Source of the DNA: Alphaproteobacteria bacterium
GTDB taxonomy: Bacteria > Pseudomonadota > Alphaproteobacteria > GCA-2731375
Length of the DNA: 37,508 nt
NCBI GenBank assembly: GCA_030747035.1
Contig: JASLLM010000013.1
Coordinates: 1-37,508, forward strand
Reading direction: 5' to 3'
Positions 25,751 through 34,658 of this stretch are shown in pieces (position 1 is the first letter of the stretch; every line of letters starts with the position of its first letter). Position numbers and translations under genes: made by a program. Below the pieces are notes generated by a model. That model was not told where the DNA came from. It did not search any database and saw only the letters and a program-made list of their open reading frames with translations.

Positions 25751-26737
25751 ATGTCGCTGGATGACTATACGGACGACGAACTCGCCGAAATCGAACGGCG
25801 CAGGAACCGGTTCCGTGTTCTGGTCTGTCTCGACGGCTCGGATGAGGCCTATTGCGGCGTCCGCCATGCCGGTCAGATCAGCCATAGCAACGATGTCGAC
25901 ATTATCATGCTGTTCGTCCGCCCAATTGATCAGGGCCTGCGGACGGGCGGGCTGCAAATCCGCCTGGCGCGGGAAAATATGCTTGAATGGGGCCTTTCGC
26001 TGCCGGGCCCGCAAATATTGCAACAAGGACTGGACACCCTCACAGAGGTCAAGAAGGACGTTTACAATCCGGATGATTGGATGATCTCCTCGACCCATGT
26101 CGATATCGAGGGCGACCCCCTGGGCGACAACAAGGTCATCCATCGAAATCAATTCGACAAGACCGTGGTCCTGAAGCTGAAAACGGCACCGGATTCAGCC
26201 AGCGGCATCCTCGATCAATACGAGCTTGGCCCCTACAATCTGATGATGCTGGGCGCGCCGAGCCATTGGGCCAGCCGGTTCGGAACCTTGCTGGGGGCCG
26301 GTCCGGCGCAACGGGTGATCATGATGGCGCCATGTTCGGTGATGGTGGTGCGCGGCGATCCAAAACCGAGCGGCCACTTCATTACCACCGACGGCTCGGA
26401 AGTCTCGCTGGATGCGGTGTTGCGTCATGCGGTACTGGCGCATCATTGCAAACAACCGATCACCTTGTTTTCGGTGGCGCCCAGCGTTGACCTCAAGAAA
26501 CCGGCGGAGGAAGCCCTGCGGAAAGCAAGTGATCTTTTGCAGGCGCACGATATTCCCATCAGCGATGGCCAAATCGGCATCGGCAAACCGGTCGATCAGA
26601 TCGTGCACATGGGGCGCGACTATTCGGTCATCGGCGTATCGCATCATAAACATGCGCACGCGCGGGCCGTATTTGGCGGCTCCGTGGCCTATCAGGTGAT
26701 GGCGAAGGCCGCGACCTCGGTTCTCAACGTACGTTGA
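25751..26737 (+). CDS. Tandem universal stress protein (UspA-like) domains
   Basis: A 328-residue cytoplasmic protein made of two Usp-type domains. The first starts at FRVLVCLDGSDEAYCGVRHA and is unusually long, with an inserted region rich in Asp. It ends at DLMMLGAPSH-like NLMMLGAPSHWASRFGTLLGAGPAQRVIMMAPCSVMVVRG, the usual nucleotide-binding and phosphate-contact motif G-x2-G-x9-G. The second starts at HFITTDGSEVSLDAVLRHA and ends with HHKHAHARAVFGGSVAYQVMAKAATSVLNVR. The start is ATG 25751, with GAAGGG upstream; a TTG at 25730 also opens the frame. It shares the transporter's transcript and may regulate it or respond to it. Confidence 0.85.
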   Translation: MSLDDYTDDELAEIERRRNRFRVLVCLDGSDEAYCGVRHAGQISHSNDVDIIMLFVRPIDQGLRTGGLQIRLARENMLEWGLSLPGPQILQQGLDTLTEVKKDVYNPDDWMISSTHVDIEGDPLGDNKVIHRNQFDKTVVLKLKTAPDSASGILDQYELGPYNLMMLGAPSHWASRFGTLLGAGPAQRVIMMAPCSVMVVRGDPKPSGHFITTDGSEVSLDAVLRHAVLAHHCKQPITLFSVAPSVDLKKPAEEALRKASDLLQAHDIPISDGQIGIGKPVDQIVHMGRDYSVIGVSHHKHAHARAVFGGSVAYQVMAKAATSVLNVR

Positions 26738-26764
26738 GCCGGCACAACGATATGTTGCGCGACG

Positions 26765-28147
26765 CTATAGCGCCTTGACGATATCCTCGACCATCTTTTT
26801 GGCATCGGCAAACAGCATCATGGTGTTGTCGGCATAGAACAGCTCGTTATCGATGCCGGCATAGCCCGGCGACAGGCTGCGTTTGACGAACAGGCAGGTG
26901 CGCGCGCGGTCCACGTCCAGAATGGGCATGCCCGCGATGGGGCTGCCAGGTTCATGCGCCGCCGGGTTGGTAACGTCGTTGGCGCCGATGACGAAAGCCA
27001 CATCGGTGTTGGAGAAATCGGAATTGATCTCCTCCAACTCGAACACTTCGTCATAGGAGACATTGGCCTCGGCCAACAGCACGTTCATGTGGCCCGGCAT
27101 GCGGCCCGCCACCGGATGAATGGCATAGGTCACTTTCACGCCATGCCCCTTCAAAAGATCACCCATTTCCCGGATCGAATGCTGCGCCTGGGCCACGGCC
27201 ATGCCGTAGCCGGGAACGATGATCACGGAAGAGGCGTTCTTCATGATGAAGGCGGCATCGTCGGCGCTGCCGGACTTCACCGGCTTGTCGCTGCGCGTTG
27301 TGGCGACGGCGGTATCGCCGCCAAAGCCGCCCAACAGGACCGATATGAAGGAGCGGTTCATGGCCTTGCACATGATGTAGGACAGAATGGCGCCCGATGA
27401 ACCAACCAGCGCGCCGGTAATAATTAGCGCCGTGTTTTCCAGGGTGAAACCAATACCGGCGGCGGCCCAGCCGGAATAGCTGTTCAGCATGGAGACGATC
27501 ACCGGCATATCGGCACCGCCAATGGGAATGATCAGCAAAAAGCCAAGCACGAAAGCCAGCAGGGTCATGCCCCAGAACCATTCCGACTCGGGCCCGATGG
27601 CGAACAGCACCACGAGAAGGACAATAACAGCCCCCATCAGGGCGTTCACCGCGTGCTGGCCGGGAAAGACAATGGGATTGCCGGTCACGATGCCCTGCAG
27701 CTTGCCAAAGGCGATGATCGAACCTGAAAAGGTTATGGCACCGACCACAACGCCGATGCCCATTTCGATCCGGCTGGCCAGCTTCAAGACACCGTCCGCA
27801 TCGGCGATGCCATAGGCGGCGGGATTGTAGAAAGCGGCGGCGGCGACCAGAACCGCGGCCAGACCCACCAGGGAATGAAATGCCGCCACCAGTTGCGGCA
27901 TATCGGTCATGGCAATACGCCGGGCGATGATGGCGCCGATGGCGCCGCCGATCACCATGGCGGTCAGAATCCAGGTGTAGGAGACCACTTCGGGATTGAT
28001 CACCGTGGTGATCACCGCGATGGCCATGCCGATCATGCCATAGACGTTACCGCTGCGGGATGATTCGGGTGAAGAGAGGCCGCGCAGGGCCATGATGAAT
28101 AGGACCGAGGCGATCAAATAGGCCAGGGCCGTCAGGTTTGCCGACAT
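26765..28147 (-). CDS. pntB: NAD(P) transhydrogenase subunit beta
   Basis: A 460-residue inner-membrane subunit of the proton-translocating transhydrogenase, which drives hydride transfer from NADH to NADP+. About nine membrane segments form the N-terminal two thirds, and the C-terminal domain III binds NADP(H) (GYGMAVAQAQHSIREMGDLL, then the VIGANDVTNPAAHEP motif and KRSLSPGYAGIDNELFY). It is 12 bases downstream of pntAB. The gene is convergent with the stress protein gene. Confidence 0.97.
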   Translation of the reverse strand: MSANLTALAYLIASVLFIMALRGLSSPESSRSGNVYGMIGMAIAVITTVINPEVVSYTWILTAMVIGGAIGAIIARRIAMTDMPQLVAAFHSLVGLAAVLVAAAAFYNPAAYGIADADGVLKLASRIEMGIGVVVGAITFSGSIIAFGKLQGIVTGNPIVFPGQHAVNALMGAVIVLLVVLFAIGPESEWFWGMTLLAFVLGFLLIIPIGGADMPVIVSMLNSYSGWAAAGIGFTLENTALIITGALVGSSGAILSYIMCKAMNRSFISVLLGGFGGDTAVATTRSDKPVKSGSADDAAFIMKNASSVIIVPGYGMAVAQAQHSIREMGDLLKGHGVKVTYAIHPVAGRMPGHMNVLLAEANVSYDEVFELEEINSDFSNTDVAFVIGANDVTNPAAHEPGSPIAGMPILDVDRARTCLFVKRSLSPGYAGIDNELFYADNTMMLFADAKKMVEDIVKAL

Positions 28148-28159
28148 TATCTTGGGCCC

Positions 28160-28459
28160 CTACTGCTTTTTCTTGTACATGGCCAGCATGCGCTGGGTGA
28201 CAAGAAAGCCGCCGAATATGTTCACCGCCGCCAGGCCGATGGCCACGGCGCCCAGAACCTTGGACAGAGACATCTCCACCGGACCGGCGGCGATCAGGGC
28301 GCCAACGATGATCACGGAGGAGATCGCGTTGGTCACCGACATCAGGGGCGTATGCAACGCCGCCGTCACGGACCAGACCACGTAATAACCGACAAAAATC
28401 GCCAGCACGAAAATCGCCAGACGATAGATGAATGGATCGATGCTATTCGCCACATCCAT
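28160..28459 (-). CDS. pntAB: NAD(P) transhydrogenase subunit alpha part 2
   Basis: A 99-residue membrane protein with three hydrophobic segments (LAIFVLAIFVGYYVVW, NAISSVIIVGALIAAG, LGAVAIGLAAVNIFGGFLV) and the TPLMSVTNAISS motif. It supplies the membrane part of the alpha subunit that in enterobacteria is fused to PntA. The stop lies 12 bases before pntB and the start is 3 bases after pntAA. The split into three genes is as in Rhodospirillum rubrum. Confidence 0.96.
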   Translation of the reverse strand: MDVANSIDPFIYRLAIFVLAIFVGYYVVWSVTAALHTPLMSVTNAISSVIIVGALIAAGPVEMSLSKVLGAVAIGLAAVNIFGGFLVTQRMLAMYKKKQ

Positions 28460-28462
28460 TGC

Positions 28463-29623
28463 TTAGGACTCCTTTTCGCTCAACATCGGATGGATAATGG
28501 CGCCGTCATGGGTCAGGCAAACACCGGACACGGTTTCATCCTCTAGATCAAAGGACAAGTTGCCATTTTCGCCATCGATATGGGGCGATAGAAAATTGAA
28601 CAGGTTACGGGCATAAAGAGCAGAGGCATCCACCGCCAGACGGGCGGGAAAATTCGAATGGCCGACGATCTTGACGCCGTTGGCCTCGACCACCTCACCC
28701 ATTTTCGACAGCGTGCAATTGCCGCCGTTCTCCACCGCCAGATCGACGATGACAGAGCCGGGCTTCATGGACGCCACCATGGCTTCGTCGACCAGGGTCG
28801 GCGCGGCGCGGCCCGGAATGAGGGCCGTGCAAATGACGATATCCTGCTTGGCGATGGTCTCGGCAATAAGCGCGGCTTGTTTCTTCTGATATTCCTCGCT
28901 CATTTCCTTGGCATAGCCGGCGGCGGTTTCCGCCTCGGCGGTCTCCTCATCCTCGACCATGACGAAGTTGGCGCCCAGGCTCTCCACCTGCTCCCTGGCC
29001 ACGGGGCGGACATCGGTGGCCGAGACCACGGCGCCCAGCCGCCGCGCGGTGGCGATGGCCTGCAATCCGGCCACGCCGGCCCCCATGACGAATACCTTGG
29101 CCGGTGCGATGGTGCCCGCCGCCGTCATCATCATCGGCATGGCGCGGTCGTATTCCTCGGTCGCGTCCAGCACCGCCTTGTAGCCGGCCAGGTTGGCTTG
29201 AGAGGACAGCACGTCCATGCTCTGCGCCCTGGTAATCCGGGGCATCAACTCCATGGCGTAGGCGTCGATCCCGGCGGCGGCATAGGCATCGCAGTCGGAG
29301 CGGCGGATCAGGGGATTAAGCATGGCGATCAACGCCTGGCCCTTGGTCATCTGGACCAATTCGTTCGGGCCTTCGTCTTCGTCATCCATGATCGGGCGGC
29401 GCACCTTCAAGACCACATCCGCGCCGTCCAGGGCCGCGGCGGCATCGGCGGCAATCGTCGCACCGGCCTCTTGAAATTCACTGTCCGCGATATGGGTGTC
29501 GGCACCCGCGCCGGCCTCAACCACGACATCGACGCCAAGAGCAACGAACTTTTTAACGGTTTCGGGCGTTGCCGCCACTCGCCGCTCGTCAGCCCGCCGT
29601 TCTTTCATTACGGCAATCTTCAT
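28463..29623 (-). CDS. pntAA: NAD(P) transhydrogenase subunit alpha part 1
   Basis: A 386-residue peripheral subunit (domain I) that binds NAD(H) on the cytoplasmic side. It starts with MKIAVMKERRADERRVAATP, and the nucleotide fold carries KVFVMGAGVAGLQAIATARRLGAVV. The RAQSMDVLSSQANLAGYKAV stretch is typical of the subunit. The ATG at 29623-29621 is chosen because GGGAAG lies 5 bases upstream; the GTG at 29629 would place that site inside the gene. pntAB and pntB follow in the same transcript. Confidence 0.97.
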   Translation of the reverse strand: MKIAVMKERRADERRVAATPETVKKFVALGVDVVVEAGAGADTHIADSEFQEAGATIAADAAAALDGADVVLKVRRPIMDDEDEGPNELVQMTKGQALIAMLNPLIRRSDCDAYAAAGIDAYAMELMPRITRAQSMDVLSSQANLAGYKAVLDATEEYDRAMPMMMTAAGTIAPAKVFVMGAGVAGLQAIATARRLGAVVSATDVRPVAREQVESLGANFVMVEDEETAEAETAAGYAKEMSEEYQKKQAALIAETIAKQDIVICTALIPGRAAPTLVDEAMVASMKPGSVIVDLAVENGGNCTLSKMGEVVEANGVKIVGHSNFPARLAVDASALYARNLFNFLSPHIDGENGNLSFDLEDETVSGVCLTHDGAIIHPMLSEKES

Positions 29624-29740
29624 ATTCACTTCCCAACTCGTCAGACCGCACTAACAGCGGAATGGGATTGCAATCGACCTTCACGATACGGGGAACCACG
29701 CGGCAATGATCCTAGCCGCACTTTCCATGAGAACGCGCGG

Positions 29741-29768
29741 AATATAGCAAAGCCGGCGCGCCAATCAA
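29741..29768 (-). promoter_or_regulatory. Probable promoter of the pnt operon
   Basis: On the minus strand TTGATT (29768-29763) and TATATT (29746-29741) are 16 bases apart, a fair match to a housekeeping promoter. It lies about 120 bases before the pntAA start. Confidence 0.5.
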
Positions 29769-29833
29769 TGGATCGTTTCCGCCCCCCGTCATAATTTTGC
29801 CCGGGTTATAGCCGTCCGGCACGGTAGGCTGCC

Positions 29834-29847
29834 TTGACCTAAGTCAC
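29834..29847. promoter_or_regulatory. Possible FNR/CRP-type operator
   Basis: TTGACCTAAGTCAC resembles the 14-base FNR/FixK-type half-site pattern TTGAN6TCAA with one mismatch at the end. It lies in the 257-base gap between pntAA and the ABC1 kinase gene, roughly 100 bases upstream of the likely pnt promoter. Confidence 0.3.
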
Positions 29848-29880
29848 GTTGAAAATATCAATGATCGGTGCTTGGGAAAA

Positions 29881-31227
29881 TCAAGGCAGGGGCAAATCGA
29901 ACTTCTTCAGCAGGCGGGTCTGTTTTCGGCGCATTTTGGCGACGTCGAAACCGTCAATCAGCTCGTGAAAATGACGGTACCAGTTAATCTCCGCGCTCAG
30001 GTGCATGAACACCCCGCCCAGGCCAATAGCGGCCCGGTCCATGAAGACGAACTCCTGCGGTGGGCGCACGCCGCCCAATTCGCGCAGGCCGCGATGGACC
30101 TTTTCGGCCACATCCCGGCCATAAACGCCCGATTCCTGATCCTCGCGGATACGCCGGCTGCGATCTTCCAGCAAGGGGCCATAGACAAAATTGGCCCACA
30201 AATTCAGGGTCTCGATTACTTCCTTGCTTAAACCCGTGAAACCCCAGGTTTCGTAGGCATGTACCGCCAATTCCTCGTCGCCATCACGGATGGCCCGGTA
30301 CAGATCGATCACGCCTTGGACGAATTTCGCCTCGAACACCCGCACACAACCGAAATCCAGCAAATTGATGTCCAGATCGGGGCGCACCGAGTAGTTACCC
30401 AAGTGGGGATCGCCGTGAATAATGCCGGCATTATAAAATGGCACGTACCAGGCACGGAACATGTTCAGGGCGACGGTGTTCCGGGTCTCCAGGTCCGCCT
30501 CGCGGAAATCCAGCAATGGCTTGCCGTCCAGCCAATTCATGGTCAGCAGGCGCTTGGTTGACAGTTCAGGCAGGACATCGGGAATATGTATATGCCGCTC
30601 GTCCTTCAAAATATCGGCGAACAGGGCCATATGCCGGCCTTCCTGGTTGTAATCCAGTTCCTCGCGCAGACGTTCGCTAATTTCCTTATGCACATTGGAG
30701 GTATCGATGGTGCGGTCATAGCGGCCATAAATCGAAAAGATCAGCTTCAACTGCGCCAGGTCCGCCTCCACCGCAGAGTTCATATCAGGGTATTGCAATT
30801 TGCATGCCAGGCTGCGGCCATCCAGTTCGGCGCGGTGCACCTGACCCAACGACGCGGCGGCGGATGCCTCATGCTCGAAGGTGTCGAACTTGTCCTGCCA
30901 ATCGGGACCCAGTTCGGCGGCCATGCGGCGCTTTACGAACAGCCAGCCCATGGCCGGCGCGTTGGACTGTAACTGGATCAGTTCCTGAACATATTCCTGA
31001 GGCAGCGCCTCGGGGATCGTGGCCAGGATCTGCGCCACTTTCATCAAGGGGCCCTTCAGGCCGCCCAGGGCATTCTTCAGATCCTTGGCGTGGGCCGGCC
31101 GGTCGAGGGCAAGGCCGAACACCCGGTCGCCGGCCAGGCGCGCCGCCAGGCCGCCCACGGCGGTGCCGACCTTGGCGTAGCGGCGTACCCTGCCACCAAG
31201 TGTGTCCTCTTCCCCATCGCCGCTCAT
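29881..31227 (-). CDS. ABC1/UbiB-family atypical kinase
   Basis: A 448-residue protein of the AarF/UbiB/COQ8 family, which supports ubiquinone or lipid metabolism through an atypical kinase fold. Visible motifs: the family KxGQ-like stretch GPLMKVAQILATIPEALP, the Ala-rich nucleotide loop AAASLGQVHRAEL, the lysine in LACKLQYP, the catalytic loop IIHGDPHLGNYSV and the metal-binding DFG in LLDFGCVRVF. It lacks the C-terminal membrane helices of E. coli UbiB and looks soluble. ATG 31227-31225 lies 10 bases after the oligoendopeptidase stop, so the two genes are probably co-transcribed. The start has a weak ribosome binding site; the frame stays open to a TTG at 31263. Confidence 0.9.
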   Translation of the reverse strand: MSGDGEEDTLGGRVRRYAKVGTAVGGLAARLAGDRVFGLALDRPAHAKDLKNALGGLKGPLMKVAQILATIPEALPQEYVQELIQLQSNAPAMGWLFVKRRMAAELGPDWQDKFDTFEHEASAAASLGQVHRAELDGRSLACKLQYPDMNSAVEADLAQLKLIFSIYGRYDRTIDTSNVHKEISERLREELDYNQEGRHMALFADILKDERHIHIPDVLPELSTKRLLTMNWLDGKPLLDFREADLETRNTVALNMFRAWYVPFYNAGIIHGDPHLGNYSVRPDLDINLLDFGCVRVFEAKFVQGVIDLYRAIRDGDEELAVHAYETWGFTGLSKEVIETLNLWANFVYGPLLEDRSRRIREDQESGVYGRDVAEKVHRGLRELGGVRPPQEFVFMDRAAIGLGGVFMHLSAEINWYRHFHELIDGFDVAKMRRKQTRLLKKFDLPLP

Positions 31228-31237
31228 AACCGTACCA

Positions 31238-33024
31238 TCAGGATAATTCTTCCAACTCGTCAATGAAGCGTTCGATCACGCCCAGGCCCTGTTGCCAGAA
31301 GCCGGGATCGGCCGCATCCAGGCCGAACGGCGCCAACAGTTCCCGATGACGCAGGCTGCCGCCGGCACGCAGCATATCAAGATACTTGCCGGCAAAGCCA
31401 TCATTGGCGTCCTGGTATACGGCATAGAGCGAATTGACCAGGCAATCGCCAAAGGCATAGGCGTAAACATAGAACGGCGAATGGATGAAGTGGGGGATAT
31501 AGCACCAGTAATTGACGTATTCATCGTGCAGGCGGATCGCCGGACCCAGACTTTCGGCCTGCACCGCCAGCCAGATTTCCCCGATCCGTTCCACCGCCAA
31601 TTCGCCCTGGCGCCGTTCATCGTGCAGGCGGCGTTCAAATTCATAGAAAGCGATCTGACGCACCACTGTGTTCAACATATCTTCAGTCTTGCCCGCCAGC
31701 ATGGCCTTGCGCCGCGCTGGTGCGGTTTCACCGTCCAGCAAGGCGCGAAACGTCAACTGTTCACCAAACACACTGGCGGTTTCGGCCAATGTCAGTGGCG
31801 TATCCGCCATCAAGGGCCCCTGCCCCGCCGCCAGTACCTGATGCACCCATGCCCCAGTTCATGTGCCAGGGTCATGACATCGCGCACCCGGCCCTGGTAA
31901 TTCAGCAGCAAATATGGATGCGCCGAGGGCACGGTGGGATGCGCGAAGGCGCCCGAAGACTTGCCGGGCGCCGCCGGAGCATCGATCCAGGCATTGTCGA
32001 AAAAGCGCTGGCCGATCTCCGCCAGGGCGGGCGAGAACCTGCCGTAGGCCGCCAGCACCTGATCGCGCGCGGTCTGGAAAGTGAAACCCGCCTGATCCTC
32101 GTCCGGCAGAGACGCGTTGCGGTCCCAATAATCCAGCGCCTCAACCCCGAACCATTTCGCCTTCAAAGCGTAATAGCGGTGCGAAAGCCGCGGATAGGCC
32201 GAGGTGACCGCATCGGCCAAGGCGTCGACGACTTCATCCTCCACAAGGTTGGAGAGATGGCGGGCACTGTCGGGGCGGGCAAAATGGCGCCACTTGTCCT
32301 CGATCTCCTTATCCTTGGCCAGGGTATTGGTGATTAGTGCGAACAGGCCCTTCTTTTCTTCAAAGCCGACGCCCAGGGCCTTGGCCGCCGCCTGGCGCCT
32401 GGCGCCATCGGATTCCTGCAACAAATGCAGGGTCTGCTCCAACGAGCGTTCATCGCCATCAATGTCGAAGCGCATGTCCGCCATGGTTTCGTCGAACAGA
32501 CGCACCCAGGCGGCACGGCCGGTGACCTGTTTTTCGTGTAGCAGGCGCTCCTGCTCGTCAGCCAATTGATGCGGCCGGGCGGCGCGCACATCCCGCAGCC
32601 AGGGGGCATAACGGGCAAGATCCTGGTCCGCCGCCAACAGTGTCTGGAGGTCACCATCCTCGATCCGATTCAGCTCCAGCGTGAAAAAGATCAACCGGGA
32701 GGTTATCTCGCTCAACCGCTCCATGGTGGTCTGGTAGAAGCGCCCGACCTCCCGGTCCGAAACATTTGCCGCATGATACAGTTGGGCATAGCTGGCGATC
32801 CGGCCCAACAAATCCTCGTCATCTTCATAACGCTGAATGGCCCGGGCCAACTCCGCCGCTGGCAGATTGCCGACCTTGCCGCAATAATCACCATTGAAGT
32901 TGTCCGCCGCGGCCGCTGCCGCGTCCAGATCCGCCGCCAATTCCGCCGCCTCCGGGCCGCAATACAGATCGCCCAGATCCCATCGCGGCAGATCCCCCAA
33001 GTCCGGTTGGTCGCTAGAGTCCAT
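31238..33024 (-). pseudogene. pepF: Oligoendopeptidase F (M3 peptidase), disrupted by a one-base frameshift
   Basis: An M3-family zinc oligopeptidase of normal total length (about 595 residues) in two frames. The N-terminal part (33024 to about 31848) ends VMTLAHELGHG, the HExxH zinc site, then runs into a wrong frame (CIRYWRRG) and stops at 31810. The correct continuation, VHQVLAAGQGPLMADTPLTLAETASVFGE, starts exactly at 31846 in another frame and includes the third zinc ligand (Glu of LAETAS). One G is missing from a run of G on the coding strand at 31846-31848. This is either a true recent mutation or a sequencing or assembly error; both parts are otherwise intact and well conserved. ATG 33024 has AGAGGG 8 bases upstream. 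The gene lies upstream of the ABC1 kinase gene and divergent from the sigma-54 regulator. Confidence 0.88.
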
Positions 33025-33116
33025 TTATTACCCTCTGCTAAAACGGCCCTTGTCCCGATATGGCACAGAGGCTAGTGTATCCAGGCCATAAATAGTAAGC
33101 GAATGGATTGAGGGCA

Positions 33117-34523
33117 ATGGCGCAAACCGTGTTGATCGTCGATGACGATCCCACCCAAAGACGGCTGTTGGAGACGGTGGTCAGCCGCCAAGGCTATGAT
33201 CTGGAAATCGCCAAGGGCGGCGAAGATGCCGTGACTTTCATGCAATCGGATCAGGGAAACGGCATCGATTTGATCTTGCTGGACCTGGTAATGCCGGATC
33301 TGGATGGTTTCGAGGTCCTGTGGCAGGTCAAGCCCAGCCGCGCGGATCTTCCGGTGATCGTGCTCACGGCGCAAAGCGGCATCGACGTTATCGTCAAGGT
33401 CATGCAGGCCGGCGCGGTCGACTTCATCCCGAAACCGGCCAGCCCCGAGCGACTGCTGGTATCGATTGAGAATGCCCTGAAGATGAACCTTCTGTCCGGC
33501 CAGGTTTCGCGCCTTAGCCGGCAGGTGGATGGGCGTATGCAATTCGACGATCTGGTCGCCGGTTCCCCCGCCATGACCGAGGCCCTTGATCTGGCCCGCC
33601 GGGGCGCCTCGTCGAACATTCCGATCCTGATCGAAGGGGAAAGCGGCGTCGGCAAGGAAATGATCGCCCGCGCCGTACAGGGCAGCTCTGATCGCGCCGG
33701 CCGGCCCATCGTCGCCGTGAACTGTGGCGCGATACCCGAAAACCTGGTGGAAAGCATCTTGTTCGGCCACGAAAAGGGCGCCTTTACCGGTGCCAATGAA
33801 CGCCACGCCGGCAAGTTTCAGGAAGCCGACGGCGGCACGCTTTTCCTCGATGAGATCGGTGAATTGCGCTAGGACATGCAGGTCAAACTGCTCCGCGCGA
33901 TCCAGGAAGGCGAGGTCGACCCGGTCGGCGCGCGGGCCCCGGTAAAGGTGGATATCCGCCTGATTTCGGCCACCAACCGGGATTTGCAACAACAGGTCGC
34001 CGATGGCACATTCCGGGAGGATCTGTTCTATCGCCTGAACGTGTTCCCGATCCACATCCCGCCCCTGCGCGACCGCCGCCACGACATCGCGCCCTTGTCT
34101 GAGCATTTCATCGCCAAGCTGGCGGCCACGGAGGGCAAGGTGGTCCGCGGCCTGTCGGACGATGCCCTGGACCTGCTGCTGGGGTTTGACTGGCCGGGCA
34201 ACGTGCGGCAGTTGGAGAACGCGATTTTCCGCGCCGTGGTGCTGTGCGATGGTGATGAGTTGAGGCTGTCGGATTTTCCGCAGATCGCGCAAAGCATGGG
34301 TATGGACACGCCGATGTCCTTGAATGGCGGCGGCGAAGGCGCCCTGTCGGCGCTGAACGCCGAGGGCGATGTGCGGACATTGAACGCCATGGAAGCGGAT
34401 ATGATCCGCCTGGCGATCGACAGATATGACGGTCAGATGACCGAGGTCGCCCGCCGCCTGGGCATAGGGCGCTCGACCCTGTACCGCAAGGTCGCCGAGT
34501 TCGGAATAGAGGCGGCGAGTTAG
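33117..34523 (+). pseudogene. Sigma-54-dependent response regulator with an in-frame TAG in the AAA+ domain
   Basis: An NtrC-like regulator of 468 codons. The receiver domain has acidic residues D10/D11, the phosphate-accepting D56 (LLDLVMPDLDG) and K106. The AAA+ domain has Walker A GESGVGKE (174-181), the sigma-54 contact loop GAFTGA (221-226) and Walker B TLFLDEIGE (241-249). A Fis-type helix-turn-helix ends the protein (EVARRLGIGRSTLYRKVAE). Codon 252 (33870-33872) is TAG where relatives have a leucine or similar residue, directly after GELR and before DMQVKLLRAIQ. Both sides are in the same frame, so a TTG-to-TAG change is the likely cause. It would remove half of the AAA+ domain and the DNA-binding domain. 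Mutation, amber suppression or a sequencing error are possible. ATG 33117 is used; a TTG at 33108 also opens the frame. Confidence 0.88.
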
Positions 34524-34658
34524 CGTTGAGTTAGCGGCACGGCGGCAAGGTTTCCCTACGTCGTGCTATTCTGGCCACTGGTTTGCAAAATAGGTCAGAA
34601 CACCTTACCTTTATAGTTGCCGATGGGGTGGGGCGGTTGGAATAATTGAGGAACAGGC

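Noticed and set aside
34524-34658. Promoter before the indolepyruvate oxidoreductase gene
   Set aside because: TATAGT-like and TTGCAA-like boxes are present but 23 bases apart, too far to count as a promoter.
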